Shown here piece by piece: positions 36,336 to 44,317 of a DNA stretch of 64,000 nucleotides. The notes beneath the pieces are model-generated. The model was not told the DNA's origin. It saw only the letters and a program-made list of their open reading frames with translations, and searched no databases. How positions within the stretch are numbered: position 1 is the stretch's first letter; each line of letters starts with the position of its first letter. The stretch comes from Prosthecobacter algae. Lineage in GTDB: Bacteria > Verrucomicrobiota > Verrucomicrobiia > Verrucomicrobiales > Verrucomicrobiaceae. A program made the translations under genes and the position numbers. Location: assembly GCF_039542385.1 (NCBI RefSeq), contig NZ_BAABIA010000012.1, forward strand, positions 79,700 through 143,699. The letters run 5' to 3'.

Positions 36336-36491
36336 AACTCGAAATCAGACCGCCGTTTTTAAACGAGGTTCCACAAGACGTCTCCCCTAACCAAAAGAAG
36401 CGCAACTTTGCACAAGCTTCGAAATTAAATTGAAGAAGCGCCGAATCTTCACGTTTCAGCCGCCGTCAGACCGAAGCACCGACTTCACGCC

Positions 36492-38642
36492 ATGAAAACA
36501 TTTGCCCTTCTCCTGCTGGTGGCCACCGCCGCCCACGGCGCATCCTTGCCCGAAGCCGCCAAGATCGACAGCCTGCTGGCTGCCGATTGGCAAAAGCATA
36601 ACCTGCAGCCGAATGTCACCGCACCGGATGAAGTCATCGTCCGCCGCCTCTACCTGGACATCGCAGGCCGCATCCCCACCGTGGAAGAAACTCGCGACTT
36701 CATGCAGTCGGTAGATCCTCAGAAGCGCAGCAAGCTCATCGACAAGCTTCTGGCCAGCGATGGCTACACTAGCCACATGTTTAATTTCTGGGCCGATGTC
36801 CTCCGCCTAACTGACAATACGAAAGGCAAGATCACAGCCGAGGCCTATGAAGAATGGCTGAAGAAGGAGCTCAAGGCCAACACCCCCTACGACCAGTTTG
36901 TGAAAAAGCTGCTCACCACCGAAGGCGGTGCTTGGGATAGCGGCAGCATCGGCTTTTATCAGCGCGACGAAAACAAGCTCGATCATCTCGCCTACACCGT
37001 GCAGGTTTTCCTCGGCACCAGCATCGTCTGCGCCCAGTGCCACAATCACCCCTTTGATAAGTGGTCCCAAAAGGACTACTACGGCATGGCTGCCTTCACC
37101 TACGGCATGGATACACGCGGCGGCGGTGTGAATGAGATCAAGCTCCCGAAGCGTCCCCAAGGGAAACAGATCCCCGAAGCTCTGGCCAAGATGTCTAACA
37201 AAGAGCGTCGTCAATTCATGAAAGACCACCCCGAGGAGGTGGCTAAAATGCGCAAGGAAGCTGCCGCCAGCCAAACCACCGCCAGCAGCAAAGAAGACAT
37301 GCAGCAGGTGCGCAAGGCCCTGGGCGATGTGATGAAACCCCTTCGCTACACCGCCATCTCTTGGAATGAAGGCAAGCTGCCGAAGCTGCCCCATGACTAC
37401 GCATACACCGATGCCAAACCCGGCGACACCATCGAACCTCGCGCCATGTTCGGCCATGAGGCTAAGCCCAAAGAAGGCCAGACGACCGTGCAAGCCTTTG
37501 CCGACTGGATGGCCAGCCCGGAAAACCCGCGCTTCACCACCGTCATCGCCAACCGCATGTGGAAGCACGTTTTTGGCGGTGCCCTCATTGAGCCGCTGGA
37601 TGAGATGACCGACTCCTCCGTCGCCAGCAACCCAGCCCTCATGGATTACCTCGCCCAGCTCATGATCGAGAAGAAGTACTCGCTAAAATCCTTCATGCGC
37701 GTGCTTTACAACACCGATACCTACCAACGCATGGCCAGCACCCAGGAAGTGGCCCTGGGCGAGACCAATCACTTCACCGGCCCCAGCCTCCGCCGCATGA
37801 GTGCCGAGCAAGTCTGGGACTCCATGATCACCCTCACCAAAGGCAACGTGGACGGAGAAGTGGACGATGAAAATCAGCGCCTTCACCAATACCTTGGCGA
37901 CCTCAACATGTTCATTACCACAATGAAAGAAAAAGGTCCCGAAGGCATCATCGCCGCCGCCAAAGCAGGCATGGCACAGCGCCAAGAAAACGACCGCGAA
38001 CTGGATGCCATGCGCGCCAAACTCGCCGAGAAAGGCACCGCCAGCCCCGCTGAGGCCAAAGCTCTAGCCAACGCCGCCAATAAACTCCGTCGCGAATCCA
38101 GCAACGATCTCCTCGTCAACCTCATCGGTGAAGAACGGGCCGAAGCCCTGATCGAAGGCTACCGACCTAACAAACAAGAAAACAAACGCCCCCGTATTGA
38201 CCGCGCCGTTATGGCCACCCTCACTAAGGAGCAACGCAAGGACCTCGTCCGTAGCGCGAGTAACAACACCATGGTCTCCCGCGCCTCCGAGCTTCCCTCC
38301 CCTGCCCGCCCCGGCCACTTCCTGCGCACCTTTGGCCAGTCTGACCGCGAGGTCATCGACAACGCCAGCGACGACGCCTCCGTCCCCCAGGCCCTCACCC
38401 TGCTCAATGGTCCCGTCGTGGAAAGTCTCACCAGCCCCATCTCCTTGCTCAGCCAACAGCTCAAGAAGGCTGGCAGCAACGATCAAAAAGCCGCGCTTCT
38501 CTACGAGGCCCTGTTGAGCCGCCAGCCCACGAACAACGAACGTGCCGTGCTGACCCAGGTCATCAACGAACGTGGGGACAAAGCCCTGGAAGACATCACC
38601 CACGCCCTCCTCACCGGCTCTCAGTTCCTCTTCATTCAGTAA
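36492..38642 (+). CDS. Secreted DUF1549/DUF1553 protein with CxxCH motif
   Basis: 716 residues. A signal peptide (MKTFALLLLVATAAHGA) directs export. The DUF1549 domain spans roughly 20-230, with RRLYLDIAGRIPTVEET, YTSHMFNFWADVLRLTD and the VCAQCHNHPFDKW motif (Cys180-Ala-Gln-Cys-His184), a potential haem or metal site typical of this family in Planctomycetes and Verrucomicrobia. The DUF1553 domain begins about 340 (MASPENPRFTTVIANRMWKHVFGGALIEPLDEMTDSS) with FTGPSLRRMSAEQVWDSM. Charged insert around 470-560. These proteins are encoded with DUF1501 partners, as here (35 bp downstream). Function is unproven; polysaccharide processing or electron transfer are both suggested in the literature only by association. 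Confidence 0.9.
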   Translation: MKTFALLLLVATAAHGASLPEAAKIDSLLAADWQKHNLQPNVTAPDEVIVRRLYLDIAGRIPTVEETRDFMQSVDPQKRSKLIDKLLASDGYTSHMFNFWADVLRLTDNTKGKITAEAYEEWLKKELKANTPYDQFVKKLLTTEGGAWDSGSIGFYQRDENKLDHLAYTVQVFLGTSIVCAQCHNHPFDKWSQKDYYGMAAFTYGMDTRGGGVNEIKLPKRPQGKQIPEALAKMSNKERRQFMKDHPEEVAKMRKEAAASQTTASSKEDMQQVRKALGDVMKPLRYTAISWNEGKLPKLPHDYAYTDAKPGDTIEPRAMFGHEAKPKEGQTTVQAFADWMASPENPRFTTVIANRMWKHVFGGALIEPLDEMTDSSVASNPALMDYLAQLMIEKKYSLKSFMRVLYNTDTYQRMASTQEVALGETNHFTGPSLRRMSAEQVWDSMITLTKGNVDGEVDDENQRLHQYLGDLNMFITTMKEKGPEGIIAAAKAGMAQRQENDRELDAMRAKLAEKGTASPAEAKALANAANKLRRESSNDLLVNLIGEERAEALIEGYRPNKQENKRPRIDRAVMATLTKEQRKDLVRSASNNTMVSRASELPSPARPGHFLRTFGQSDREVIDNASDDASVPQALTLLNGPVVESLTSPISLLSQQLKKAGSNDQKAALLYEALLSRQPTNNERAVLTQVINERGDKALEDITHALLTGSQFLFIQ

Positions 38643-38677
38643 AGCCCTCCCGTTTTCAGCCCCTGCTCTTCCCCGCC

Positions 38678-39979
38678 ATGAACTCACCCTTCCTCCGTGC
38701 TGATGAACCGACTCGTCGTGACTTTGTCATGAACATCGCCAAGACCTGCCTCGGCGTTTCCGTCATGTCTCCGCTGATGCGCGGCCAGGCCCAGGCAGTC
38801 GCCTTTGAGGGCAGTTCTAAGGCCCGACAGGTGGCCACCGCCAGAAACGTCATTTATCTCTACATGGCGGGTGGCATGACCCACCTGGATACCTTCGGTG
38901 TCAGCCCTGGGGCCGCCACCATGGGCGATACCAAGTGCATCCCCACCAGTGCAGATGGCGTGCAGATCGGCGAGGGCCTGCCCACCGTGGCCAAGCACAT
39001 GCACCATGGCGTCATCATCAACAGCCTCTCCAGCACCCAGGGCGCGCATGAACAGGGCAACTACTACCAGCACACCGGCTACACCATGCGTGGTGCCACC
39101 CGCCACCCCACCATGGGAGCTTGGCTGCAAAAGTTTCAGGGCAAGGGCAATCCCGACCTGCCCGGTACTGTCGTCATTTCCAATGACAGCAAGCACCCAG
39201 GTGGTGGCTTCTTTGAAGCCTCCTTCCAGCCCCTGCTACTGAACAATCCCAGCACCGGCCTCCAGCACAGCAAGCGCATGGCCAGCCTCGGAGAATCAGA
39301 TCTAGACTACCGTTTGGGCCTCTCAGCCAAGCTCAATGCAGGCTTTGAAAAGACCTACGCCCACAGCGCGGTCCGTGCTTACAGCGATGTGTATAAAGAT
39401 GCGGTCCGCGTCATGAAAAGCGCAGATCTCACCGCTTTCGATCTCAGCCAGGAATCCGCAGAACTGCAGACTGAATACGGCGAGTCCACCTTTGGCCAGG
39501 GTTGCCTTCTGGCCCGGCGTTTGATTGAACACGGCGTGCGTTTCATTGAGGTCACCAGCGGCGGCTGGGACATGCACAACGACATCTACGCCCGCCTGCC
39601 TGAAAAGATCGCCGAACTGGACAAAGCCCTCGGTGCCCTTCTGGGTGACCTTGAGCGTCGTGGCCTTCTCCAGGATACCCTCGTCGTCCTCACCAGCGAG
39701 TTTGGCCGCACCCCGGACATCAATCAAAACTCAGGCCGCGACCACTACCCCAAAGCCTTCAGCTCCGTCCTCTGGGGCGGCGGCGTGCAGGGCGGCCAGA
39801 CCTATGGCAAAACGGACAAAGGCATTGAGGTCACCGAAAACAAAGTCTCCCCGCCGGATCTGAATGCCACCATCGGCTACGCCCTCGGCCTGCAACTGGA
39901 CCAGGTGCTTTACTCCCCCACCAAGCGCCCCTTCACCATCGCCGACAAAGGCCAGCCCATCACCGCCCTTTTTGGTTAG
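38678..39979 (+). CDS. DUF1501 protein with twin-arginine signal
   Basis: 433 residues. The N-terminus EPTRRDFVMNIAKTCLGVSVM is a Tat-type signal with the RR motif, so export in folded form is expected. DUF1501 belongs to the alkaline phosphatase/sulfatase fold; seen are NVIYLYMAGGMTHLDTFG, INSLSSTQGAHEQGNYYQHTGY, the RRLIEHGVRFIEVTSGGWDMHNDIY stretch and LVVLTSEFGRTPDIN with GRDHYPKAFSSVLWGGGVQGG. It lacks a CxPSR sulfatase motif. Paired with the upstream DUF1549/1553 protein, the common arrangement in this phylum. Enzyme activity is unproven. Confidence 0.9.
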   Translation: MNSPFLRADEPTRRDFVMNIAKTCLGVSVMSPLMRGQAQAVAFEGSSKARQVATARNVIYLYMAGGMTHLDTFGVSPGAATMGDTKCIPTSADGVQIGEGLPTVAKHMHHGVIINSLSSTQGAHEQGNYYQHTGYTMRGATRHPTMGAWLQKFQGKGNPDLPGTVVISNDSKHPGGGFFEASFQPLLLNNPSTGLQHSKRMASLGESDLDYRLGLSAKLNAGFEKTYAHSAVRAYSDVYKDAVRVMKSADLTAFDLSQESAELQTEYGESTFGQGCLLARRLIEHGVRFIEVTSGGWDMHNDIYARLPEKIAELDKALGALLGDLERRGLLQDTLVVLTSEFGRTPDINQNSGRDHYPKAFSSVLWGGGVQGGQTYGKTDKGIEVTENKVSPPDLNATIGYALGLQLDQVLYSPTKRPFTIADKGQPITALFG

Positions 39980-40069
39980 GCCAGGCAGAACGCGACACCG
40001 AGCACCGTGCCAAGCACAAACGATGAATTTAACTCGGCGACTAAATAACCTCCGAGATTGCCCATCGCG

Positions 40070-40455
40070 GCCACCTTCCCCCAAGCCCAAAGGGCTTAAG
40101 GAATTGAGCCCAGGGTTCGCAGAAACCTGGGTCACAACCACGCCACATCCCATCCCCGCGATCAACCCCAACGGGGTTGTGTCCTACGTCGAATGGCTCC
40201 GTCGGCCCCCCGGACGGAACCTCGTTGAGGTTCACCTTCCACTTTTTGCGTCGTCCGCCTAACCTCAGGGTTGTTCCAACCCTGGGCTGAAAGACACAAG
40301 CCCTTCGGGCTTGATGAATATGACGGCAAATCCGCTATTGGCCACGTCTCGCCTCCTTCCCAACATAGGGGGTTGCGTCCGCCGTCGGATATCCTTCACG
40401 GACCGCCACACACGGCACCTCGTCACAGCCACCTTCCCCCAAGCCCAACGGGCTT
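40070..40455. repeat. Array of seven short hairpins and a 29-bp direct repeat
   Basis: This lies in the largest gene-free stretch (39980-40553). Seven inverted repeats with mostly three-base loops: AAGCCC/GGGCTT 40083-40097; CCCAGG/CCTGGG 40109-40131; CAACCCC/GGGGTTG 40163-40179; GAACCTC/GAGGTTC 40217-40233; CAGGGTTG/CAACCCTG 40266-40284; CAAGCCC/GGGCTTG 40297-40313; AAGCCC/GGGCTT 40441-40455. A 29-bp segment at 40070-40098 recurs at 40428-40456 with one mismatch and contains the first and last hairpins. A further AGCCC/GGGCT pair is at 40496-40514. The pattern resembles REP-like extragenic repeats. It directly precedes a tyrosine recombinase gene. Confidence 0.8.
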
Positions 40456-40553
40456 ACAAAAAGAGCACTCAGAACAGGGCAATCAATCACTCTGGAGCCC
40501 ATATTCCACGGGCTTTGGACGGCCTCAGGGGGCTGTCTTTTGACACTCCACCC

Positions 40554-41873
40554 ATGGTCATGCATGACAAAAGCATGACAACTCCAGCCCTCACCTCTCG
40601 GGGCAAGGGCAAACCTGTGGCGGTGGTCAAGCAGGGCTCCGCAGCCGTGCCCATCTACCGGGGCCTCTGCCGTGGAATGCCCCGGTTCACTGTCGCGTTC
40701 TACCTCAACCAGCAGCGGCGGCGGCTTACCTTCGGCTCACTGGATGCTGCCAAGGAAGAGGCACGCAAGGCCGCACTCAATATCCAGCGGGGCGTGAGCA
40801 GCGATAATGACCTGCGGCCTCAGGACCGGGAGGCTCTTCGGGCTGTCCAGCACATGCTCAAGCCGCTGGGACTGCCCTTGGTTTCAGTCGTCGAGGAATA
40901 CCTCCAGTGCCGGCGCAAGCTGGGAGAGGTGCCGCTGCTGATGGCCGTGGAGGATTTCGTGACGAGGTCGCGCAGTTATGAGGCTGGCATCACGGTGCCT
41001 CGGGTGGTTGACGAACTCCTCCTGCTCAAGAAGCAGGACGGTGTGAATGAGCACTACCTCAAGCTGCTGGACGGGAACCTTCGCCAGTTTGCCAAGTCGT
41101 TCCCAGGTGAGATCACAATGGTGACCGGGGCCATGATTGACGGCTGGCTGCGTCGTGGTGCGCATTCCATGGTCACCCGCAACAATTGGCTCAAACGTGT
41201 GAAGGAGCTTTTCTCCTTTGCCAAGCGGCGAGGTTACCTGCCCAAAGGCGAAGCCACCGTGGCGGAAGCGCTCAAGCGCGGCAAGCAGGCTGACACGGAT
41301 GTCGGCATCTTTACGCCCGAGCAGATGGAGAAGCTCATGAGGGCCGCGACGGAGGATTTGATTCCGGTCCTTGCCATCGGTGGATTCGCGGGACTGCGTG
41401 GCGCTGAAATCGCACGGCTGAACTGGAGCGCCGTGGATCTCGGGCGAAAAATCATCGAGTTGCGTGCCGGACAGGCCAAGACAGCCTCGCGCCGCATTGT
41501 GCCCATCACCGACAATCTGGCCAGCTGGCTGGCGAAGGTCGAGCGGAATGGCCCTGTGGTTCCTGACGATGGCGTCTTCTTGAGGGCACGGCGTCTGGCC
41601 AAGAGCCTGGGCATTCCATGGCCGCACAACGCCCTGCGTCACTCCTACATCAGCTACCGGATCGCCGTGGTGCAAAGCGCGGCCCAGGTGGCGCTGGAGG
41701 CGGGAAACTCGCCAGACATCATCTTCAAGCACTATCGCGAATTAGTCACGGAACCAGAAGCCAAGGAATGGTTCGCCATCATGCCGGCCAAGGGCTGGGT
41801 TCCGCCTGAGCCGAAGAAGCCGAAATCCATGCCCCGTCGCCAGAGGAAATTCGTCGATGCCATTTTGGGTTGA
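40554..41873 (+). CDS. Tyrosine recombinase / site-specific integrase
   Basis: 439 residues from the ATG at 40554; other Met codons at 40560 and 40575 are possible, and the frame is open back to 40311 through the hairpin repeats, which I do not think is translated. The N-terminal part has an AP2-like/SAM-like DNA-binding region (PRFTVAFYLNQQRRRLTFGSLDAAKEEARKAA) and a core-binding domain (VTRNNWLKRVKELFSFAKRRGYL). The catalytic domain shows Arg282 in GFAGLRGAEIARLNW, the box-II Arg362 in HNALRHSYISYR (Asn at the usual His position), His393 and the nucleophile Tyr394 in FKHYREL. It looks intact. No excisionase or clear att site is visible. Confidence 0.9.
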   Translation: MVMHDKSMTTPALTSRGKGKPVAVVKQGSAAVPIYRGLCRGMPRFTVAFYLNQQRRRLTFGSLDAAKEEARKAALNIQRGVSSDNDLRPQDREALRAVQHMLKPLGLPLVSVVEEYLQCRRKLGEVPLLMAVEDFVTRSRSYEAGITVPRVVDELLLLKKQDGVNEHYLKLLDGNLRQFAKSFPGEITMVTGAMIDGWLRRGAHSMVTRNNWLKRVKELFSFAKRRGYLPKGEATVAEALKRGKQADTDVGIFTPEQMEKLMRAATEDLIPVLAIGGFAGLRGAEIARLNWSAVDLGRKIIELRAGQAKTASRRIVPITDNLASWLAKVERNGPVVPDDGVFLRARRLAKSLGIPWPHNALRHSYISYRIAVVQSAAQVALEAGNSPDIIFKHYRELVTEPEAKEWFAIMPAKGWVPPEPKKPKSMPRRQRKFVDAILG

Positions 41874-41876
41874 GCC

Positions 41877-41890
41877 TCGTTGCGCAACGA
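41877..41890. repeat. 14-bp perfect palindrome just after the integrase gene
   Basis: TCGTTGCGCAACGA begins four bases after the integrase stop codon. It could be a recombination core, a regulatory site, or a stem with no role. No second copy was noticed in the window. Confidence 0.3.
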
Positions 41891-42040
41891 ACGGAAACTT
41901 TCATTACTTGTTCCGGCGAGATACTTCAAAAATAATCAATCTGGGAGATCAGTAAGGTGCTGGCGGATCATTACCATGAAATGGATATTGCCATGATGCA
42001 CACCGACTAAATGGCTTGGCTTAGGCCTACTAAACGAGAA

Positions 42041-42076
42041 CGCCGCCGCAAGTGACTCCCGGCACTTACGGCGGCG
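42041..42076. terminator. Bidirectional hairpin terminator between integrase and haemoglobin genes
   Basis: Arms CGCCGCCG-C-AAGTG (42041-42054) and CACTT-A-CGGCGGCG (42063-42076) form a 13-bp stem with one mismatch and an 8-base loop, in the gap between two convergent genes. It is followed by CTTATTT on the plus strand and lacks a strong T-run on the minus strand. Confidence 0.6.
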
Positions 42077-42108
42077 CTTATTTCAAGCCAATGAGAGATG
42101 GACGCTTC

Positions 42109-42705
42109 TCAGTTGGCCTTCTTCGCACGACCAAGCACGTCGTCTTTTGTCGTGAGAGCGACAGCGACGACTTGGTCGATGAGATCCTGGCTGATTTTTA
42201 GATCCTTCAGCGTGTTGACGAGGTTTTCGGCGATGGCGTTGAAATGCACTTCAGTGAGACCCATGCCGTCGTGGGCCTTGCGCATGTCCTTGCCTGTCCA
42301 GGGGAGAGGGCCACCAAAAGCTGCGGAGAGAAATTCCTTCTGTTTCCGGCGCTGCTTGTCCATGCTTACATCATCAAAGAAATGCTTCACACGGTCATCA
42401 GCCAGGACTTTGACATAGAAGGCCTCTACAGCTGCATCGATGGCGCCTTTGCCACCAAGCTTTTGATACAGACTGTCCTCACGCGCTTTCAGCCACTTGG
42501 TTTTGCAGGCTTCTTTGGCAAAGGACCACTTTCGGCCCTCATACTCGGCCGTGATGGTCGGATCGACAGGTTTTCCAGTGACAGGGCAGACGGTGTTCGT
42601 TGCGGTTTCAGTCGCGACAGCAGCCGGATCAGCCGCGAGCGCGGCATTGACGAGCAGTGACATGACGAAGGTGATCGTGGCGATGGATGAGAGGATGAGT
42701 TTCAT
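42109..42705 (-). CDS. Secreted group-I truncated haemoglobin with YHS-like N-terminal domain
   Basis: 198 residues from ATG 42705. A signal peptide (MKLILSSIATITFVMSLLVNAALA) suggests periplasmic location. Residues about 36-68 (TNTVCPVTGKPVDPTITAEYEGRKWSFAKEACKTKWLKA) resemble a YHS/TRASH-type metal-binding domain (CPVTG...YEG..W.F....C). The rest is a group-I truncated haemoglobin: YQKLGGKGAIDAAVEAFYVKVLADDRVKHFF, FLSAAFGGPLPWTGKDMRKAHDGMGLTEVHFNAI, with the proximal His in RKAHDGM. Exported truncated globins are uncommon; NO or O2 chemistry at the membrane is likely. Its promoter carries the same inverted repeat as the nor and nirK genes (42739-42762). Confidence 0.88.
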   Translation of the reverse strand: MKLILSSIATITFVMSLLVNAALAADPAAVATETATNTVCPVTGKPVDPTITAEYEGRKWSFAKEACKTKWLKAREDSLYQKLGGKGAIDAAVEAFYVKVLADDRVKHFFDDVSMDKQRRKQKEFLSAAFGGPLPWTGKDMRKAHDGMGLTEVHFNAIAENLVNTLKDLKISQDLIDQVVAVALTTKDDVLGRAKKAN

Positions 42706-42738
42706 GGTTGAATATGGCTTCAGTAGGAAGTTTCGGAT

Positions 42739-42762
42739 ATTACAGAACTTAACTTCCGTAAT
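42739..42762. promoter_or_regulatory. NO-regulon inverted repeat, site A (haemoglobin promoter)
   Basis: ATTACAGAA-N6-TTCCGTAAT, 34 bp upstream of the secreted haemoglobin start and about 185 bp upstream of the divergent RidA-like gene. Arms match except for one position. The same 24-bp layout occurs at 51322-51345 and 56918-56941. Confidence 0.75.
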
Positions 42763-42946
42763 CATCTCGTATCCTGCTCAACGGTGCGCGTGTCTTGTTT
42801 CCTTGCGCCACACCAATGGAGGCCCAGTGCTTGCCAACATATGCATGGGGAGTTGGTCGTTGATAGAGGCGAACCAAGAGTGCTGTCAGTGAATCATCAC
42901 AACGGCACTCCAGAGAGTTTTTCCAATCATCCAGGAGGTTGTCATC

Positions 42947-44308
42947 ATGTCCGCCAAAGTAATCACCGCCACGGAAACCCCGATCTGCTACCACCTTGCG
43001 CCTGACCGGAGACTGCTGGATGCGAAGTGCTCGGTGCAAAGCTGTCAGCATCGCCACCCTGGCACTGGTGCCTCCACCACACCGGACATGCCGCCATGCC
43101 TGATGGGGGTCCAGCACCACACCGTGATTCAGGTCGGTGCGGTGAAGCGACTCGCCATCATGGTGACGCCTCAGTGTGGCGGTGAATTCAAAGATGAAGC
43201 TTGGGAGGCGCTGGCGACGATCCGCGCCATCCTGCGGCAGCAAAATGAACCAATGGAGGTGACGATGCAGACGGTGTTCCTTCGTGATCGAGACGACGTG
43301 CCAATGGCAGAGTTGCTCTTTGCTGCATGTTATGGCGACAAGATGCCATTGACGATCTTTGTCGTGCAGCCTCCATGCGAGGGGCGTGGCATCGCCATCG
43401 AAGCGTGGGCGGTGGGCACTCGTCATGCACAGGTGGCCTACCACGGTGAGCATCTGGTGACCGTGGATTACGATGGCATGCGCTGGATTTACGCCTCGGC
43501 TGGCTCTCTGCACCGCGAGGGCCGCACGGCCTATGAGCAGTCCCTGGAGGTGTTTGAGAGCATGCAGCGTGCTCTGGCGCAAGGCGGCGCGTCATTTGAG
43601 GATGTGGTGCGCGTGTGGCTCTATCAGGGTAGCATCACGGAGGAAGTGCATGGGGTGGAGCGTTACCGTGAACTGAACCGTGCCCGCACAGATTTCTTCG
43701 CGAACATACCCTTCGACAAGCGCCCCCTGCCCTCGCCTCACAATGGTCACGCCATCTACCCAGCCAGCACGGGCATTGGCACGCGCTGCCACGGCCTCAT
43801 CACCGCCTGCATGGCGCTGCAAAGCAAGCGAGACGATGTCTCGTTGCTGGGACTTGAGAATCCGCTGCAAATCTCCGCTTTTGATTACCCCAAGGAGTAC
43901 TCCGTCAAGAGTCCAAAATTTGCCCGAGCGATGGCCGTGCGTGTCGGCAATCATGTGACGACGTGGATCTCCGGCACGGCCAGCATTGTGAACGCTGAGA
44001 CGGTTCATAAAGGGGATGCAATGAAGCAGACGGAGCAGACGCTCACCAACATCGAGAAGCTCATCGCCCCGGAAAACTTCGCCCGTCACGGATGGGCAGA
44101 CGCGGGAGCCACGCTGGCAGACCTGGCCAAAATACACGTCTATGTGAAGCATCCTGAGGACTTTGATAAGGTGCGCCAGGTCTGCGAACGCCGCCTGGGA
44201 CGTCTGCCAGCCATTTATGCGGTGGCGGATGTATGCCGCCCGGACCTGCTCGTTGAAATCGAGGGAGTAGCCTTCTCCTCCATTCGCCAAACCAAATCTC
44301 TGACCTGA
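42947..44308 (+). CDS. Double RidA/YjgF-fold protein, distantly chorismatase-like
   Basis: 453 residues. The ATG is preceded by AGGAGG at 42933-42938 with 8-bp spacing, an unusually strong ribosome-binding site for this window. The C-terminal ~150 residues are a RidA domain: TWISGTASIVNAETVHKGDAMKQTEQTLTNIEKLI, GATLADLAKIHVYVKHPEDFDKVRQVCERRL and CRPDLLVEIEGVAF. The middle (RWIYASAGSLHREGRTAYEQSLEVFESMQRALAQGGASFEDVVRVWLYQGSITEE) looks like a second RidA copy. Tandem RidA folds occur in FkbO/Hyg5-type chorismatases, but substrate residues cannot be judged. It is the first gene of a tightly packed five-gene operon running to 50289. Confidence 0.75.
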   Translation: MSAKVITATETPICYHLAPDRRLLDAKCSVQSCQHRHPGTGASTTPDMPPCLMGVQHHTVIQVGAVKRLAIMVTPQCGGEFKDEAWEALATIRAILRQQNEPMEVTMQTVFLRDRDDVPMAELLFAACYGDKMPLTIFVVQPPCEGRGIAIEAWAVGTRHAQVAYHGEHLVTVDYDGMRWIYASAGSLHREGRTAYEQSLEVFESMQRALAQGGASFEDVVRVWLYQGSITEEVHGVERYRELNRARTDFFANIPFDKRPLPSPHNGHAIYPASTGIGTRCHGLITACMALQSKRDDVSLLGLENPLQISAFDYPKEYSVKSPKFARAMAVRVGNHVTTWISGTASIVNAETVHKGDAMKQTEQTLTNIEKLIAPENFARHGWADAGATLADLAKIHVYVKHPEDFDKVRQVCERRLGRLPAIYAVADVCRPDLLVEIEGVAFSSIRQTKSLT

Positions 44309-44317
44309 TGACGTGCT

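Noticed and set aside
20921..39980. The word GTTAGGC/GCCTAAC recurring near several gene starts (20924, 23652, 24979) and after two stop codons (34208, 39976)
   Set aside because: It also occurs inside coding sequences at a rate not far from expectation for a 7-mer on two strands, and the distance to start codons varies. I do not regard it as a regulatory motif.
40070..40455. CRISPR array
   Set aside because: The hairpins differ in sequence and spacing, there are no regular repeats with unique spacers, and no cas gene is in the window.
40311..40553. N-terminal extension of the integrase frame through the hairpin repeats
   Set aside because: The extension is made of repeat sequence and has no similarity to integrase N-termini; the Met codons at 40554-40575 fit better.
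42749..43582. A 277-codon minus-strand frame opposite the RidA-like gene
   Set aside because: It lies wholly antisense to a gene with a strong ribosome-binding site and a clear domain, and its own translation is His/Arg-rich without a family match.
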